Assembly: GCA_030848545.1 (NCBI GenBank)
Contig: JAVDCA010000003.1
Span: 248,001 to 312,000 of the forward strand
Direction of reading: 5' to 3'
DNA length: 64,000 nucleotides
Source: Astrobacterium formosum
Lineage (GTDB): Bacteria > Pseudomonadota > Alphaproteobacteria > Rhizobiales > Xanthobacteraceae
Below the pieces are notes generated by a model that was not told where the DNA came from, made no database searches, and saw only the letters and a program-made list of their open reading frames with translations. Shown piece by piece: positions 1 to 9,190 of the stretch (the stretch's first letter is position 1; every line of letters starts with the position of its first letter). The position numbers were made by a program, and so were the translations under genes.

Positions 1-495
1 CCCTTCGTGCAGACCGCCGAGGAAGCGACGGCCGCCGTCGCCTCGGTGCGCTATCCGCCCAGGGGCGTGCGCGGCGTCTCGGTCGGCAGCCGCTCGTCGG
101 CCTTCGGCATGGCGCCCGATTACTGGAAGAAGATCGACGACCACATCGGCGTCACGGTCCAGATCGAGCATCAGACCGGCTATGGCAATCTCGCCGATAT
201 CTGCGCCGTCGATGGCGTCGACGGCGTCTTCGTCGGCCCGCAGGACCTCGCCGCCTCTTTCGGTCACATCGTCGACGTCCAGCATGCCGACGTGCAGAGG
301 TTGATCGCCGACGTGCCTGCGGTGGCGCGGCGTTTCGGCAAAGCGGCCGGCATCCTCGCCTCCAATCCGCAGGAGGGCCAGCGCTACGTCGACATGGGCT
401 ATTCGTTCGTCGGGGTCGGCTCCGATCTCGGCCTCTTGAAGGGCGCGGCCACCAAGGCGGCGCATGCCATCACCGGACGGTCGACCAAGGGCTGA
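1..495 (+). CDS. HpcH/HpaI-family aldolase, C-terminal part (5' truncated by window)
   Basis: The open frame runs in from the window edge and ends at 493-495, so the start codon lies outside. The 164 visible residues match the second half of the HpcH/HpaI class II aldolase family (2-keto-3-deoxy sugar acid or 4-hydroxy-2-oxoacid aldolases). The segment VDGVFVGPQDLAASFG is the family's C-terminal active-site signature, and the acidic residue of VQIEHQTG sits where the divalent metal is bound. Such enzymes split a hydroxylated 2-oxo acid into pyruvate and an aldehyde in the cytoplasm. It lies 29 bp before tctB on the same strand, so it probably degrades the carboxylate imported by the following transporter. 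The exact substrate cannot be read from the sequence. Confidence 0.85.
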   Translation, partial: PFVQTAEEATAAVASVRYPPRGVRGVSVGSRSSAFGMAPDYWKKIDDHIGVTVQIEHQTGYGNLADICAVDGVDGVFVGPQDLAASFGHIVDVQHADVQRLIADVPAVARRFGKAAGILASNPQEGQRYVDMGYSFVGVGSDLGLLKGAATKAAHAITGRSTKG

Positions 496-524
496 CCGCC
501 ATCACAACGGCCGGGAGATTTGCC

Positions 525-1016
525 ATGCAGCTGCGGGCGGCGGGACCGAAGGACGTCTGGGCGGGGCTGATCTACATCGCCTTCGGAGGCGGGGTGTTCT
601 GGGCGACGTTGAGCTATCGACTCGGCACCGCCGGACGCATGGGACCGGGATATTTCCCACGCGTCCTGGCGCTCATTCTCGTCACCATCGGCGTCATATC
701 GCTCGTCCGCGGGTTCATCGTGCGCGGCACGCCTGTGGGAGAAATGGCGTGGAAACCATTGGCGACGATCTCGCTGTCGGCGGCGCTGTTCGGATTGCTG
801 CTCGAACGCGCCGGCCTGATGGTGGCACTGGCGGCGCTGGTGCTGGTGTCGGCCTCCGCCAGCAAGGAGTTCCGCTGGGATCCGAAGGCCCTCGTCGGGT
901 TGGTCGGGCTGATCGCCTTCTGTGTGCTCGCCTTCGTGAAGGGGCTGGGCGTGCCGTTGCCGATCCTCGGCAGTTGGCTTGAGCCCCTCGCCGTCATGGC
1001 GCCCTGGCTGCGCTAG
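525..1016 (+). CDS. tctB: Tripartite tricarboxylate transporter small membrane subunit TctB
   Basis: A 163-residue protein with about four hydrophobic segments and a short polar N-terminus, the size and layout of TctB, the small membrane subunit of the solute-binding-protein-dependent TTT family. The AYYFP-like motif of the family appears as GPGYFP near residue 44. It should pair with TctA in the inner membrane and move a carboxylate delivered by TctC, driven by an ion gradient. The start at 525 follows GGGAGA closely. The stop is 10 bp before the tctA start, so the two are almost certainly co-translated. Confidence 0.9.
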   Translation: MQLRAAGPKDVWAGLIYIAFGGGVFWATLSYRLGTAGRMGPGYFPRVLALILVTIGVISLVRGFIVRGTPVGEMAWKPLATISLSAALFGLLLERAGLMVALAALVLVSASASKEFRWDPKALVGLVGLIAFCVLAFVKGLGVPLPILGSWLEPLAVMAPWLR

Positions 1017-1026
1017 GAGAGACGCC

Positions 1027-2529
1027 ATGGATCTGTTCGCCAACCTCGCCCTCGGCTTTTCGACCTCGCTGTCGTTCACCAATCTCGCCTACTGCTTCGT
1101 CGGCGTCTTCCTCGGAACCGCCGTCGGCGTCCTGCCCGGCCTCGGCGTGCCGGCAACAGTCGCCATGCTGTTGCCGGCGACCTTCGTGCTGCCGCCCGTG
1201 TCGGCGCTGATCATGCTCGCCGGCATTTTCTACGGCGCCCAGTACGGCGGTTCGACCACCTCGATCCTGGTCAACCTGCCCGGGGAAACCTCGTCCGTGA
1301 TCACGGCGCTGGACGGTCACCAGATGGCCCGCCAGGGCAAGGCGGGCCGCGCGCTGGCGACCTCGGCGATCGGCTCGTTCTTCGCCGGCACGGTGTGCAC
1401 CTTGCTGATGGCGATGTTCGCGCCGCCGCTCGGCGCCATGGCGCTCGAATTCGGCCCGGCCGAATATTTCTCGCTGATGGTGCTCGGCCTCGTCGCCTCG
1501 ATCGTGCTCGCCTCGGGTTCGATCCTGCACGCGTTGGGCATGGTGGTGATCGGCCTCCTGCTGGGTCTCGTCGGCACCGACGTCAATTCAGGTGCTCAAC
1601 GCTTCGCCTTGGGGATCTCCGAACTGATCGACGGCATCAACTTCGTCGTCATCGCCATGGGGATGTTCGGGCTCGGCGAGATCGCCGCCAATCTCCAGAA
1701 CGCCGACACGCGCGAGTTGACGGTCAAGAAGGTCACCGGCCTGTGGCCCGACCGCGAGGACTGGAAACGCATCTGGGCGCCGATTCTGCGTGGCACTGCG
1801 CTCGGCTCGGTGCTCGGCCTGCTGCCGGGCGGCGGCGCCGCGCTCGCCTCATTCGGCGCCTATGCGCTGGAAAAGAAGGTGTCGAAGAATCGCGCCCAGT
1901 TCGGCAAAGGCGCCATCGAAGGGGTGGCGGCGCCGGAAGCCGCCAACAATGCCGGCGCGCAAATGTCGTTCGTGCCGATGCTCACGCTCGGCATCCCGGC
2001 CAATCCGGTGATGGCACTGATGATCGGCGCCATGGTGATCCAGGGCATTCAGCCCGGTCCCGGCGTCATAACCGAGCAGCCGGCGCTGTTCTGGGGCGTC
2101 GTGGTGTCGATGTGGACCGGCAACGTCATCCTCCTGGTCCTCAATCTGCCGCTGATCGGCCTGTGGGTGAAGATGATCAGCGTGCCCTACCACTTCCTCT
2201 ACCCGATGATCCTCGTCTTCTGCGCCATCGGGGTATTCTCGCTCTCCAACGCGACATTCGACGTCCACCTGATGGTGCTGTTCGGGCTCGTCGGTTACGT
2301 GTTCAAGAAGCTCGACTGCGAGCCGGCGCCGATGCTGCTCGGCTTCATCCTCGGCCCGATGATGGAGGAGTATCTGCGCCGCGCGCTCCTGTTGTCGATG
2401 GGCGACCCGATGACGCTCGTCAACAGCCCTTTGAGCGCCATCCTGCTGGCGATCGCCGCCATCCTGCTCGTCCTCGTGCTGCTGCCGGCTTTCGGCAAGA
2501 CCCGCGAGGAGGCGTTCCAGGAAAACTGA
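1027..2529 (+). CDS. tctA: Tripartite tricarboxylate transporter large permease TctA
   Basis: A 500-residue, strongly hydrophobic protein with 10-12 predicted membrane segments, the expected length for TctA. The family signature [17 protein letters not shown] lies near residues 34-50, followed by [20 protein letters not shown] second glycine-rich repeat, [15 protein letters not shown], lies near residue 265. It is the permease of a TctCBA uptake system for citrate-like or other dicarboxylate/tricarboxylate compounds. I chose ATG 1027 because AGGAGA precedes it by 8 bases; the longer open frame beginning at 979 overlaps tctB and lacks such a site. tctC follows about 85 bp downstream. Confidence 0.95.
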   Translation: MDLFANLALGFSTSLSFTNLAYCFVGVFLGTAVGVLPGLGVPATVAMLLPATFVLPPVSALIMLAGIFYGAQYGGSTTSILVNLPGETSSVITALDGHQMARQGKAGRALATSAIGSFFAGTVCTLLMAMFAPPLGAMALEFGPAEYFSLMVLGLVASIVLASGSILHALGMVVIGLLLGLVGTDVNSGAQRFALGISELIDGINFVVIAMGMFGLGEIAANLQNADTRELTVKKVTGLWPDREDWKRIWAPILRGTALGSVLGLLPGGGAALASFGAYALEKKVSKNRAQFGKGAIEGVAAPEAANNAGAQMSFVPMLTLGIPANPVMALMIGAMVIQGIQPGPGVITEQPALFWGVVVSMWTGNVILLVLNLPLIGLWVKMISVPYHFLYPMILVFCAIGVFSLSNATFDVHLMVLFGLVGYVFKKLDCEPAPMLLGFILGPMMEEYLRRALLLSMGDPMTLVNSPLSAILLAIAAILLVLVLLPAFGKTREEAFQEN

Positions 2530-2614
2530 GTTCTATCCCGCCGGCCGCGCCGGCCGGGCGGGCGCTGCGTGGTCGCCGTCGCCCAAGACGGTCGGGTCAT
2601 CGAAGGAGGATGTT

Positions 2615-3589
2615 ATGAAACTGTCGACTATGGCCAAGCTCGCCGCAGCCGCGGCCTGCCTGGCACTCGCGCCCATCCCCGGCTCTGCGCAAACCTACCC
2701 GACCAAGCCCATCAGGTTCATCGTACCGGCACCGCCCGGCGGGGCGATCGACATCCTGGCCCGGCTCGTCGGCGAAAAACTCGCGGCCTCCATGGGCCAG
2801 CCGGTGATCGTCGAGAACAAGCCGGGCGCCTCCAATAATCTCGGCACCGACCTGCTCGCCAAGAGCGCGCCGGACGGTTACACGATCGGCATCGTCGGCG
2901 GCAGCCACAACATCAACAAGTACCTGTTCAAGGACCTGGGCTGGGATCCGGAGGCGAGCTTTGCGCCGATCGTCTACACCCATGTGGTGCCGCTCGTGTT
3001 CGCTATCCATCCCGGCGTTCCGGCCAAGACGCTTCCCGAACTGATCGCCTGGTTCAAGGCCAATCCCGACAAGGCCAAGGTCGCAACCTCGGGGCGCGGC
3101 AGCGCCCAGGAGATGGCAGCCGAAATGCTGCAGATGATGAGCGGCACCAAGCTCCTGATGGTGCCCTACAAGGGCTCCTCGCAGGCCCATCCCGATCTGC
3201 TGGCGGGCCGCACCGCGCTCTATATCGACACCATCAGTGCCATCCAGGGCCATGTCAAATCGGGCGCGGTGCGCGCGGTGGCAGTGTCGACGGCGAAGCG
3301 CTCGCCGGCGATGCCCAATCTCGCCAGCGCCGACGAGCAGGGCCTCAAGGGCTACGACGCCAATACCAATGGTGGCATACTGGCCCCGGCCGGCACCCCG
3401 AAGGAAATCGTCGCCAAGCTCAATGCCGAGATCAACAAGGCGCTCAAACAGCCCGACGTCACCGCCAAGCTGGAAGGCGCCGGCATCCAGGTCCAGGGCG
3501 GTTCGCCGGCCGAGTATGCGGCGCTGATCAAATCCGACCTCGCCAAGTGGAAGAAGGTCATCGACGCCGCCGGTCTGCAGCCGGAATGA
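2615..3589 (+). CDS. tctC: TctC/Bug-family periplasmic substrate-binding protein
   Basis: A 324-residue secreted binding protein. A typical signal peptide (MKLSTMAKLAAAAACLALA, cut after GSAQ) is followed by YPTKPIRFIVPAPPGGAIDILAR, the Bug-family N-terminus that forms the carboxylate-binding loop. The family PDGYTIGI and VPYKGSSQAHPDLLAG segments are present. It captures an organic acid in the periplasm and hands it to TctAB. The start has a strong GAAGGAGG site 4 bp upstream. The order aldolase-tctB-tctA-tctC places the binding protein last, unlike the usual tctCBA order. A terminator follows at 3630. Confidence 0.95.
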   Translation: MKLSTMAKLAAAAACLALAPIPGSAQTYPTKPIRFIVPAPPGGAIDILARLVGEKLAASMGQPVIVENKPGASNNLGTDLLAKSAPDGYTIGIVGGSHNINKYLFKDLGWDPEASFAPIVYTHVVPLVFAIHPGVPAKTLPELIAWFKANPDKAKVATSGRGSAQEMAAEMLQMMSGTKLLMVPYKGSSQAHPDLLAGRTALYIDTISAIQGHVKSGAVRAVAVSTAKRSPAMPNLASADEQGLKGYDANTNGGILAPAGTPKEIVAKLNAEINKALKQPDVTAKLEGAGIQVQGGSPAEYAALIKSDLAKWKKVIDAAGLQPE

Positions 3590-3629
3590 ACCCGGCGTAC
3601 CGTATCCGTTCCTGATCACGGATTTTCAC

Positions 3630-3655
3630 GTGCCGGCCTTCGGGCCGGCACTTTT
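3630..3655 (+). terminator. Rho-independent terminator of the tct operon
   Basis: A perfect 9-bp stem (GTGCCGGCC / GGCCGGCAC) closed by a stable TTCG tetraloop and followed by TTTT lies 40 bp after the tctC stop. It would end transcription of the aldolase-tctBAC operon. Confidence 0.85.
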
Positions 3656-3768
3656 CATCGGGTATGCGGTGGCAGGCCAATCGCTGCGCGATGGCGGACA
3701 TAACCGCGAGGGGGTAGAAGCACGCTCGAGAATCTGACGGTCGGCGGAACGCGGGCAGGGAGATCGGA

Positions 3769-4740
3769 TTGAGCGAAATGAATGTGCGAGCAGACGAGTC
3801 GGTGCCGGCTCGGGAGGACCAGCCGGCAGGTTCGGCGCCCGGCCGCGACCTGCCCTCCGGCGCCCCGCGCCACCGCCCCGTGGCGGCCGTGCTGCTCATC
3901 CTCGGCTCCACCATCGTGTTCACGATCTCCGACGTCGCCTCCAAGGCGATCACCGACGTCATTCCGGCATTCGAGAACGTGTTCTTCCGCTATCTCGCCT
4001 ATGCGGGGCTCGCCGTCGTCCTGGTCGCCCGCAACCCGTCCATTCCAGTGTTCAAGCCGCGCAACCTGCGCCTGCAGATCGTGCGCGGCATCTTCGCGTT
4101 CGGATCGGCGAGCTTGTTCATCATCGGCCTCTATTTCCTGCCGGTCGGTGACGCCACCGCCATCAATTTCGTCGCGCCTTTGATGATCGTCGGCCTGTCG
4201 GCACTGTGGCTCGGCGAGCCGGTCGGCCTCAAGCGCTGGATCGCGGCCGCGATCGGCTTCCTCGGCGTGCTGCTGATCATGCAGCCGGGCGGCGCCAGCT
4301 TCCAATGGCAGGCCGTGTTCCCGCTCTTGGCGGCGCTGTGCTGGGCCTTCGCGCTCGTGATCACGCGGCGCATGAGCGCGACCGAGCCGCCCCAACTCAC
4401 CATGCTCTACACCGCCTTCATCGGGCTCGCCGCCTCCTGCGCCATGCTGCCGTTCGAGTGGGCGACGCCGCCCGCCTCGCACTGGTTTCTGGTTGCCCTC
4501 GTGGCCGTCACGGCGACCGCCGGCCATGCCCTGATCGTCGTCGCCTTCGGGTATGCTCCGGCCTCGCTGCTCGCCCCACTCAGCTACATCCAGATCGTAT
4601 GGGCGAGCGCCATGGGTTACGTGGTGTTCGGCGACGCGCCCGGTCTCGCCTCGCTCCTCGGCATGGGGCTGATCATCGCGAGCGGGCTCTACACGGCCCG
4701 CTCAGACAGCGCCGGCAGACCGAGTTCCAAGCGGGCGTAA
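3769..4740 (+). CDS. DMT-superfamily (EamA/RhaT-type) transporter
   Basis: A 323-residue protein with a polar, Pro-rich N-terminal tail of about 35 residues, then about ten membrane segments arranged as two EamA repeats (residues about 40-170 and 185-310). Segments such as FRYLAYAGLAVV, FVAPLMIVGLSALWLGEPVG and YIQIVWASAMGYVVFGD are typical of S-adenosylmethionine/amino acid carriers and other exporters of this family. Two starts are possible: TTG at 3769, 7 bp after AGGGAG, or ATG at 3778; the ribosome site favours TTG. The substrate is unknown. It stands alone between two intergenic gaps. Confidence 0.88.
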   Translation: MSEMNVRADESVPAREDQPAGSAPGRDLPSGAPRHRPVAAVLLILGSTIVFTISDVASKAITDVIPAFENVFFRYLAYAGLAVVLVARNPSIPVFKPRNLRLQIVRGIFAFGSASLFIIGLYFLPVGDATAINFVAPLMIVGLSALWLGEPVGLKRWIAAAIGFLGVLLIMQPGGASFQWQAVFPLLAALCWAFALVITRRMSATEPPQLTMLYTAFIGLAASCAMLPFEWATPPASHWFLVALVAVTATAGHALIVVAFGYAPASLLAPLSYIQIVWASAMGYVVFGDAPGLASLLGMGLIIASGLYTARSDSAGRPSSKRA

Positions 4741-4878
4741 GCAGGCGGGAGTGAGTTCGCCGGGCTCAACCCGAACGTACCCCTACGGGCCGGTACGGTG
4801 GTGGCATTTACGGATTTCCAAATCAGCGGCCCGGACGTCTCATGGGGCACCGACAAACCCCCATCCGGGAGGACCTCC

Positions 4879-5100
4879 ATGCCTTCGTCACGACCGGACC
4901 ACGCCATGATCGCCCTTGAGCGCCTGATGGCCGATACCGCCCGGGCGACCCGCAACCACGATCGCATCGACCTCATCCACGCCGCCCAATGCGCCATCGC
5001 GCGCAGCCCCGGGGCCGACCAGCTCCTGCGCGACTATACCGACGCGATCTTCCGCAACACCGAGATGATCCTCGACGATCTCGAAGCGACGGCGCGCTGA
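4879..5100 (+). CDS. Small protein of unknown function (73 aa)
   Basis: A 73-residue soluble, mostly helical protein rich in Ala, Arg and Asp, with no signal peptide or membrane segment. The middle (IDLIHAAQCAIARSPGADQLLRDYTDAI) looks like an amphipathic helix pair. ATG 4879 is chosen because GGGAGGA lies 5 bp upstream; an in-frame GTG at 4798 would add 27 residues without a site. I do not recognise a family. The codon use agrees with its neighbours, so it is probably real. Confidence 0.6.
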   Translation: MPSSRPDHAMIALERLMADTARATRNHDRIDLIHAAQCAIARSPGADQLLRDYTDAIFRNTEMILDDLEATAR

Positions 5101-5142
5101 CGCGGGGGGCCAACGGCCGGCGGCGGTGCTAAGACTGCCGCC

Positions 5143-6153
5143 ATGGATCCCGCCCTGCCACCCGATCTTTCCGCCACCCTCGACCGCCTGCTCGAAGGCC
5201 GTTCCCGCAAGGACCTGGCGCGGCGGGCCGAGGCCCTCTCGAATGCCTACCGCTCGGGTGGCGGCTCCGACATCATCACGAGCGACGAAGACGCCCTGGC
5301 CTATGCGCTGGTGCGCCTGCCGGCGACCTATGCCGCCGTCGCCGCCGTCCTCGACGCCGTGCGCCAGGCGGCACCGGGTCTTGAACCCGCCTCGCTCATG
5401 GACGTGGGCGCCGGACCGGGCACGGCGAGCCTTGCCGCCGTGACGGCGTTTCCCACGCTTGCGGACGTCGACCTTCTCGATCGCAATCCGCACCTGCAGA
5501 AGCTCGCGAAAACGCTCCTGCACGCGGGCGATCACGCCGCCTTGCGGGCGGCGCGCTGCGACCGCGTCGACGCCATCACGAGTCTTCCGGGCCGCGGCGG
5601 CGCCGATCTGGTGATGGCGAGCTATGTCGCCGGCGAGATCCAGACGGAGCGGCTCGCCGGTTTCGCCGATCTCCTGTGGGCACGTACCGCGCAGGTCCTG
5701 GTCATGATCGAGCCGGGTACGCCCGCCGGCTATCAGCGCATCGCCGCCATGCGCTCACGCCTGATCGCGGCCGGGGCGCGCGTCATCGCCCCCTGCCCGC
5801 ACGACAAGCCCTGTCCGATCGTGGCGCCCGACTGGTGCCATTTCGTCCAGCGGCTGGCACGCTCGCGCGAGCACCGCTTGGTCAAGGGAGTCGAGCTCTC
5901 CTATGAGGACGAGAAATTCGCCTATGTGGCGCTCGCCCGCAGCGAACTACGGCGGGAGTTCGACGCCCGCGTGCTGTCGCCGCCGCACGTCGGCAAAGTG
6001 GAGGTCACCGCCAAACTGTGCCGCCACGACGGCCGCATCGCCATCGACACGGCCGCCCGTCGCCACCGCGACGCCTACAAGGCCCGCAAAGGCTGGCGCT
6101 GGGGCGACGCCGTGACGACAGAGACATCCGGCCCCGACGACACAACGTCGTGA
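5143..6153 (+). CDS. Rsm22-type small ribosomal subunit methyltransferase-like protein
   Basis: A 336-residue protein of the Rsm22 family, relatives of the mitochondrial small-subunit assembly protein. Near residue 90 the S-adenosylmethionine loop reads DVGAGPGTAS. Around residues 218-235 lies the characteristic Cys cluster CPHDKPCPIVAPDWCHF, thought to bind an iron-sulfur cluster in this family, followed by SYEDEKFAYVAL. In mitochondria the homologue helps mature the small ribosomal subunit; in bacteria the exact target is unproven. The start ATG 5143 follows a weak upstream site. Confidence 0.85.
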   Translation: MDPALPPDLSATLDRLLEGRSRKDLARRAEALSNAYRSGGGSDIITSDEDALAYALVRLPATYAAVAAVLDAVRQAAPGLEPASLMDVGAGPGTASLAAVTAFPTLADVDLLDRNPHLQKLAKTLLHAGDHAALRAARCDRVDAITSLPGRGGADLVMASYVAGEIQTERLAGFADLLWARTAQVLVMIEPGTPAGYQRIAAMRSRLIAAGARVIAPCPHDKPCPIVAPDWCHFVQRLARSREHRLVKGVELSYEDEKFAYVALARSELRREFDARVLSPPHVGKVEVTAKLCRHDGRIAIDTAARRHRDAYKARKGWRWGDAVTTETSGPDDTTS

Positions 6154-6280
6154 ACCCGTCTCCGGGCCGGCGCGACTGATGACGGAGGGGCAGTGAAAGA
6201 ATGTTCTGGCACGCCCCGCCCACCCATTCCGATCTCTGCTAGTCTCTTCTCTCCGCACCTTCGGCAAGGAGCCTTCCTCA

Positions 6281-6844
6281 ATGTCCACCACCGGCTGGAT
6301 CGTTCTCGGCGTCGTCGTGCTCGCCGTCCTGTGGGTCATCATGATCTACAACGGCCTCGTCACCATGCGGCAGCGCGTCAACCAGTCCTTCGCCGACATC
6401 GACGTGCAACTGCGCCAGCGCCACGACCTCATCCCCAATCTGGTCGAGACCGTGAAAGGTTATGCGGCCCACGAGCGCGGCACGCTGGAGGCGGTGGTCA
6501 ATGCCAGGAACGCCGCCGTCGGCGCCCGCTCGACCGACGACAAAGTCGCCGCCGAAAACATGCTCTCCGGCGCGCTCCGGCAGCTCTTCGCCCTTGCCGA
6601 AGCCTATCCGGATCTCAAGGCCAACCAGAATTTCCAGCAGTTGCAGAGCGAGATCGCCGACATCGAGAACAAGCTCGCGGCGGCGCGGCGCTTCTTCAAC
6701 AACGCAGTCTCCGAGTACAACACCGGCATCCAGCAGTTCCCGGCCGCCCTGTTCGCGGCCTCGCTCGGCTTCCACGAACGGCAGTTCTTCGACCTCGGCG
6801 AGGAGCGCGCGACCGTCGGCCAGGTCCCGCAAGTGAAGTTCTGA
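6281..6844 (+). CDS. lemA: LemA family protein
   Basis: A 187-residue protein with one N-terminal membrane helix (residues about 4-22, ending IMIYNGLV) and a long helical domain. The family core is clear: MRQRVNQSFADIDVQLRQRHDLIPNLVETVKGYAAHE, then the second helix pair ending in FFNNAVSEYNTGIQQFP. LemA proteins are inner-membrane anchored, face the periplasm, and are commonly encoded next to HtpX-like M48 proteases, as here. The start ATG 6281 follows CAAGGAGC. The cellular role is not firmly known; a link to envelope protein quality control is an inference from the neighbour. Confidence 0.92.
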   Translation: MSTTGWIVLGVVVLAVLWVIMIYNGLVTMRQRVNQSFADIDVQLRQRHDLIPNLVETVKGYAAHERGTLEAVVNARNAAVGARSTDDKVAAENMLSGALRQLFALAEAYPDLKANQNFQQLQSEIADIENKLAAARRFFNNAVSEYNTGIQQFPAALFAASLGFHERQFFDLGEERATVGQVPQVKF

Positions 6845-6847
6845 GCC

Positions 6848-6882
6848 TTCTCCCCCTCCCCGCAAGCGGGGAGAGGTGAAGA
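6848..6882. repeat. Short G+C-rich palindrome between lemA and the M48 gene
   Basis: CTCCCCGC-AA-GCGGGGAG is centred at 6864. Its flanks (CTTCTCCCC, GAGGTGAAG) match a palindromic unit that recurs near 49596, 49717 and 53211. It can form a hairpin in the lemA-protease transcript and might attenuate the downstream gene. Confidence 0.6.
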
Positions 6883-6900
6883 GCGAGCGACGAGGCGATC

Positions 6901-8079
6901 ATGGCGGCCTACGGCCTCTACACGCACATCAGGTCCAATCGCGAGCGCTCGGTCACGCTGATGATCGGGCTCCTGTTGATGGTCTATGTGCTCGTCTATG
7001 CGGGCGCGCTCGTCGCCGAGGCGCTGACGCGCGAAGCCTCGCTCGACTGGCTCCTGCGCGAAGCCTGGTACGACTTCGTCAAGGCGGCGCCGGTCGCGAC
7101 CATCGGCGCATTGATCTGGACCGCGATCGCCTATTTCTTCCATCAGAAGATGATCGACGCCGTCACCGGCGGCCGGGACGTCACCCGCGCCGAGGAGCCG
7201 CGGCTCTACAATCTGCTCGAGAACCTGTGCATTTCGCGTGGGATTTCCATGCCCAGGCTCAAGGTGATGGAGACGGACGCCCTCAACGCCTTCGCGACCG
7301 GCCTGAACGAGCGTCAATACGCCATCACGGTGACGAGCGGCCTCGTCGCCCATCTCGACGACGCCGAGATCGAGGCGGTGCTCGGCCACGAGCTCACCCA
7401 TATCAGGAACGGCGACGTGCGCCTGATGGTCATCGCCATGATCATCGCCGGCGTCGTCGGCTTCTTCGCCGAACTCATCTTCCGGATGTGGTTCAACGGC
7501 GGATTGCGGCTGTCGAGCCGCTCGTCGGGCGAGGGTCGCGGCAAGGGCGGCAACTTCATCGCGCTCCTGATCGCCGCCGCCCTGATCGCCTTCGCGTGGC
7601 TCCTGTCGGTCGTGATCCGCTTCGCTTTGTCGCGCTCGCGCGAGTTCCTCGCCGACGCGGGCGCGGTCGAACTGACCAAGAATCCCGACGCCATGATCTC
7701 GGCGCTGCGCAAGATCGAGAATCGCGGCGAACTGGACGGCGCGACCTCGGCCGTCATGGAGATGTGCGTCGACAATCCACGCTCGGGCTTCGCCGACCTG
7801 TTCGCGACCCACCCTTCGATCGACAGCCGCATCGAAGCGCTGCAGAAATTCGCCGGCGGCCACGATCCCGGGCCGCTCGCCCTCCCCGCCGCGGAGGACA
7901 TGGATACCTCAACGCCTGCCGAGTCCGGCCCCTGGAGCCCGACCCAAGCACCGCCGGCCGGATCGTCGCCCATGGATCCCGCCGGGTCATCGGCCGGCAA
8001 GCCGTTCCTGCCCAGCCGCCCGCCCATCGAACTGGGCGAGCCCGACCCGCCGACGCGAGGCCCCTGGGGACGTGCCTGA
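6901..8079 (+). CDS. M48-family zinc metallopeptidase (HtpX-like)
   Basis: A 392-residue membrane protease. Two N-terminal membrane helices (about residues 17-40 and 60-80) precede the catalytic domain. The zinc motif HELTH lies at 163-167 and the third ligand is in SREFLADAGAVELT near residue 249; two more membrane helices lie between them. The C-terminal 80 residues are Pro-rich and low in complexity. HtpX-type enzymes clear damaged membrane proteins. The gene starts 56 bp after lemA, with a short palindrome between, so the two probably form one operon. It resembles HtpX but is about 100 residues longer. Confidence 0.9.
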   Translation: MAAYGLYTHIRSNRERSVTLMIGLLLMVYVLVYAGALVAEALTREASLDWLLREAWYDFVKAAPVATIGALIWTAIAYFFHQKMIDAVTGGRDVTRAEEPRLYNLLENLCISRGISMPRLKVMETDALNAFATGLNERQYAITVTSGLVAHLDDAEIEAVLGHELTHIRNGDVRLMVIAMIIAGVVGFFAELIFRMWFNGGLRLSSRSSGEGRGKGGNFIALLIAAALIAFAWLLSVVIRFALSRSREFLADAGAVELTKNPDAMISALRKIENRGELDGATSAVMEMCVDNPRSGFADLFATHPSIDSRIEALQKFAGGHDPGPLALPAAEDMDTSTPAESGPWSPTQAPPAGSSPMDPAGSSAGKPFLPSRPPIELGEPDPPTRGPWGRA

Positions 8080-8264
8080 CGTCGATTGGACCACTCTGAG
8101 GGGGAACATATCCACAGTTCGTGTCACTTCGTGCGGCGTTCTCCGCCTAGGCGGCCCTGAGGCGTCGCCGTAGGAAGGACAATGTTGTAGTTTGGTCATC
8201 TTTCCGCCGTAGGTGCGGAGGCTGGGCGGGACACGGATTCCGCTCCAAAGATTCAGGGACCGTC

Positions 8265-9017
8265 ATGAGCAAGCCAACCGTACTCATCGTGGGCGCCGAC
8301 AAGGGCGGCGTGGGGAAGACGACCGTCGCCCGGACGCTGCTCGATTATTTCCACGGCCGGAAGGTGCCGATCCGCGCCTTCGACACCGAATATCCGCGCG
8401 GCACGCTCAAGCGGTTCCACCCGGACATGACCGAGGTGGTCGACGTCACCCGCATCCCCGACCAGATGCAGATCTTCGACACCATGTCGGATTCCACCGT
8501 GACGCTCATCGACGTGCGCGCCGGCATCCTGTCGCCGACCCTGCGGGCGTTGCGCGACATCGGCTTCATCGACGCCGCCCGCAAGGGCCAGATCACCTTC
8601 GCGGTGTTCCACATCCTCGGGCCCTCGATCGCCTCCCTCGACGAGATCGCCGAGACGGCCGACTTCATGACCGACGCCAAGTATTTCCTGGTCAAGAACT
8701 TCATCAACAACACGAGCTTCTTCGAGTGGGACCAGTCGACCTACAATTCCTACTTCCACAGCATCAAGGATACGGTCGACCTGACCATCCCCAAGCTCAA
8801 TGAAATGGCGTGCGAGCAGGTCGAAATCGCGTCTGTCCCCTATGTGACCTTCATCGCCAACAAAGGCTCGAACGGCGAGAGCGCCAACTACTCGTTCGTG
8901 CTGCGCGGCTATGTGCGTCACTGGCTCGGCAATGTCTGGGCCGAGTATGACCGCGCCAAGCTGCTCGACCTCATCGACACTCCGGTGGAGTCGGCGGCTG
9001 CCAAGACCCGCCAGTAG
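8265..9017 (+). CDS. ParA/MinD-type P-loop ATPase, first of two
   Basis: A 250-residue cytoplasmic protein beginning with a deviant Walker A, GADKGGVGKTT (residues 10-20, signature lysine K13), the mark of the ParA/MinD/SIMIBI family. The segment VTLIDVRAGI (about 86-95) is a probable Walker B/switch II. The rest is unlike plasmid ParA: no DNA-binding domain is visible, and aromatic residues are many in the middle (FFEWDQSTYNSYF). It may be a positioning or regulatory ATPase; the target is unknown. No parB, minC or secretion gene is nearby. A related gene follows on the same strand, separated by a palindromic repeat. Confidence 0.8.
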   Translation: MSKPTVLIVGADKGGVGKTTVARTLLDYFHGRKVPIRAFDTEYPRGTLKRFHPDMTEVVDVTRIPDQMQIFDTMSDSTVTLIDVRAGILSPTLRALRDIGFIDAARKGQITFAVFHILGPSIASLDEIAETADFMTDAKYFLVKNFINNTSFFEWDQSTYNSYFHSIKDTVDLTIPKLNEMACEQVEIASVPYVTFIANKGSNGESANYSFVLRGYVRHWLGNVWAEYDRAKLLDLIDTPVESAAAKTRQ

Positions 9018-9035
9018 TCCGCGCGGACGATGACA

Positions 9036-9120
9036 CGTCATTGCGAGGAGGCGCAGCCGAGGAAGCAATCCAGGCACTCCCGGATGCCGGCTGGATTGCT
9101 TTGCGTCGATCGCAATGACG
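9036..9120. repeat. Dispersed palindromic element, copy A
   Basis: An 85-bp imperfect palindrome with outer arms CGTCATTGCGA / TCGCAATGACG and inner arms GAAGCAATCCAG / CTGGATTGCTTTG. Copies with related sequence lie at 39341 and 45616. It sits between two genes transcribed the same way. Confidence 0.85.
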
Positions 9121-9190
9121 GACGAAAGTCTGGCGCACGGTGGCATCGATCGCATTCCGCCGGCGTTTGGTCCCTTTGGATGCGCCGGGC

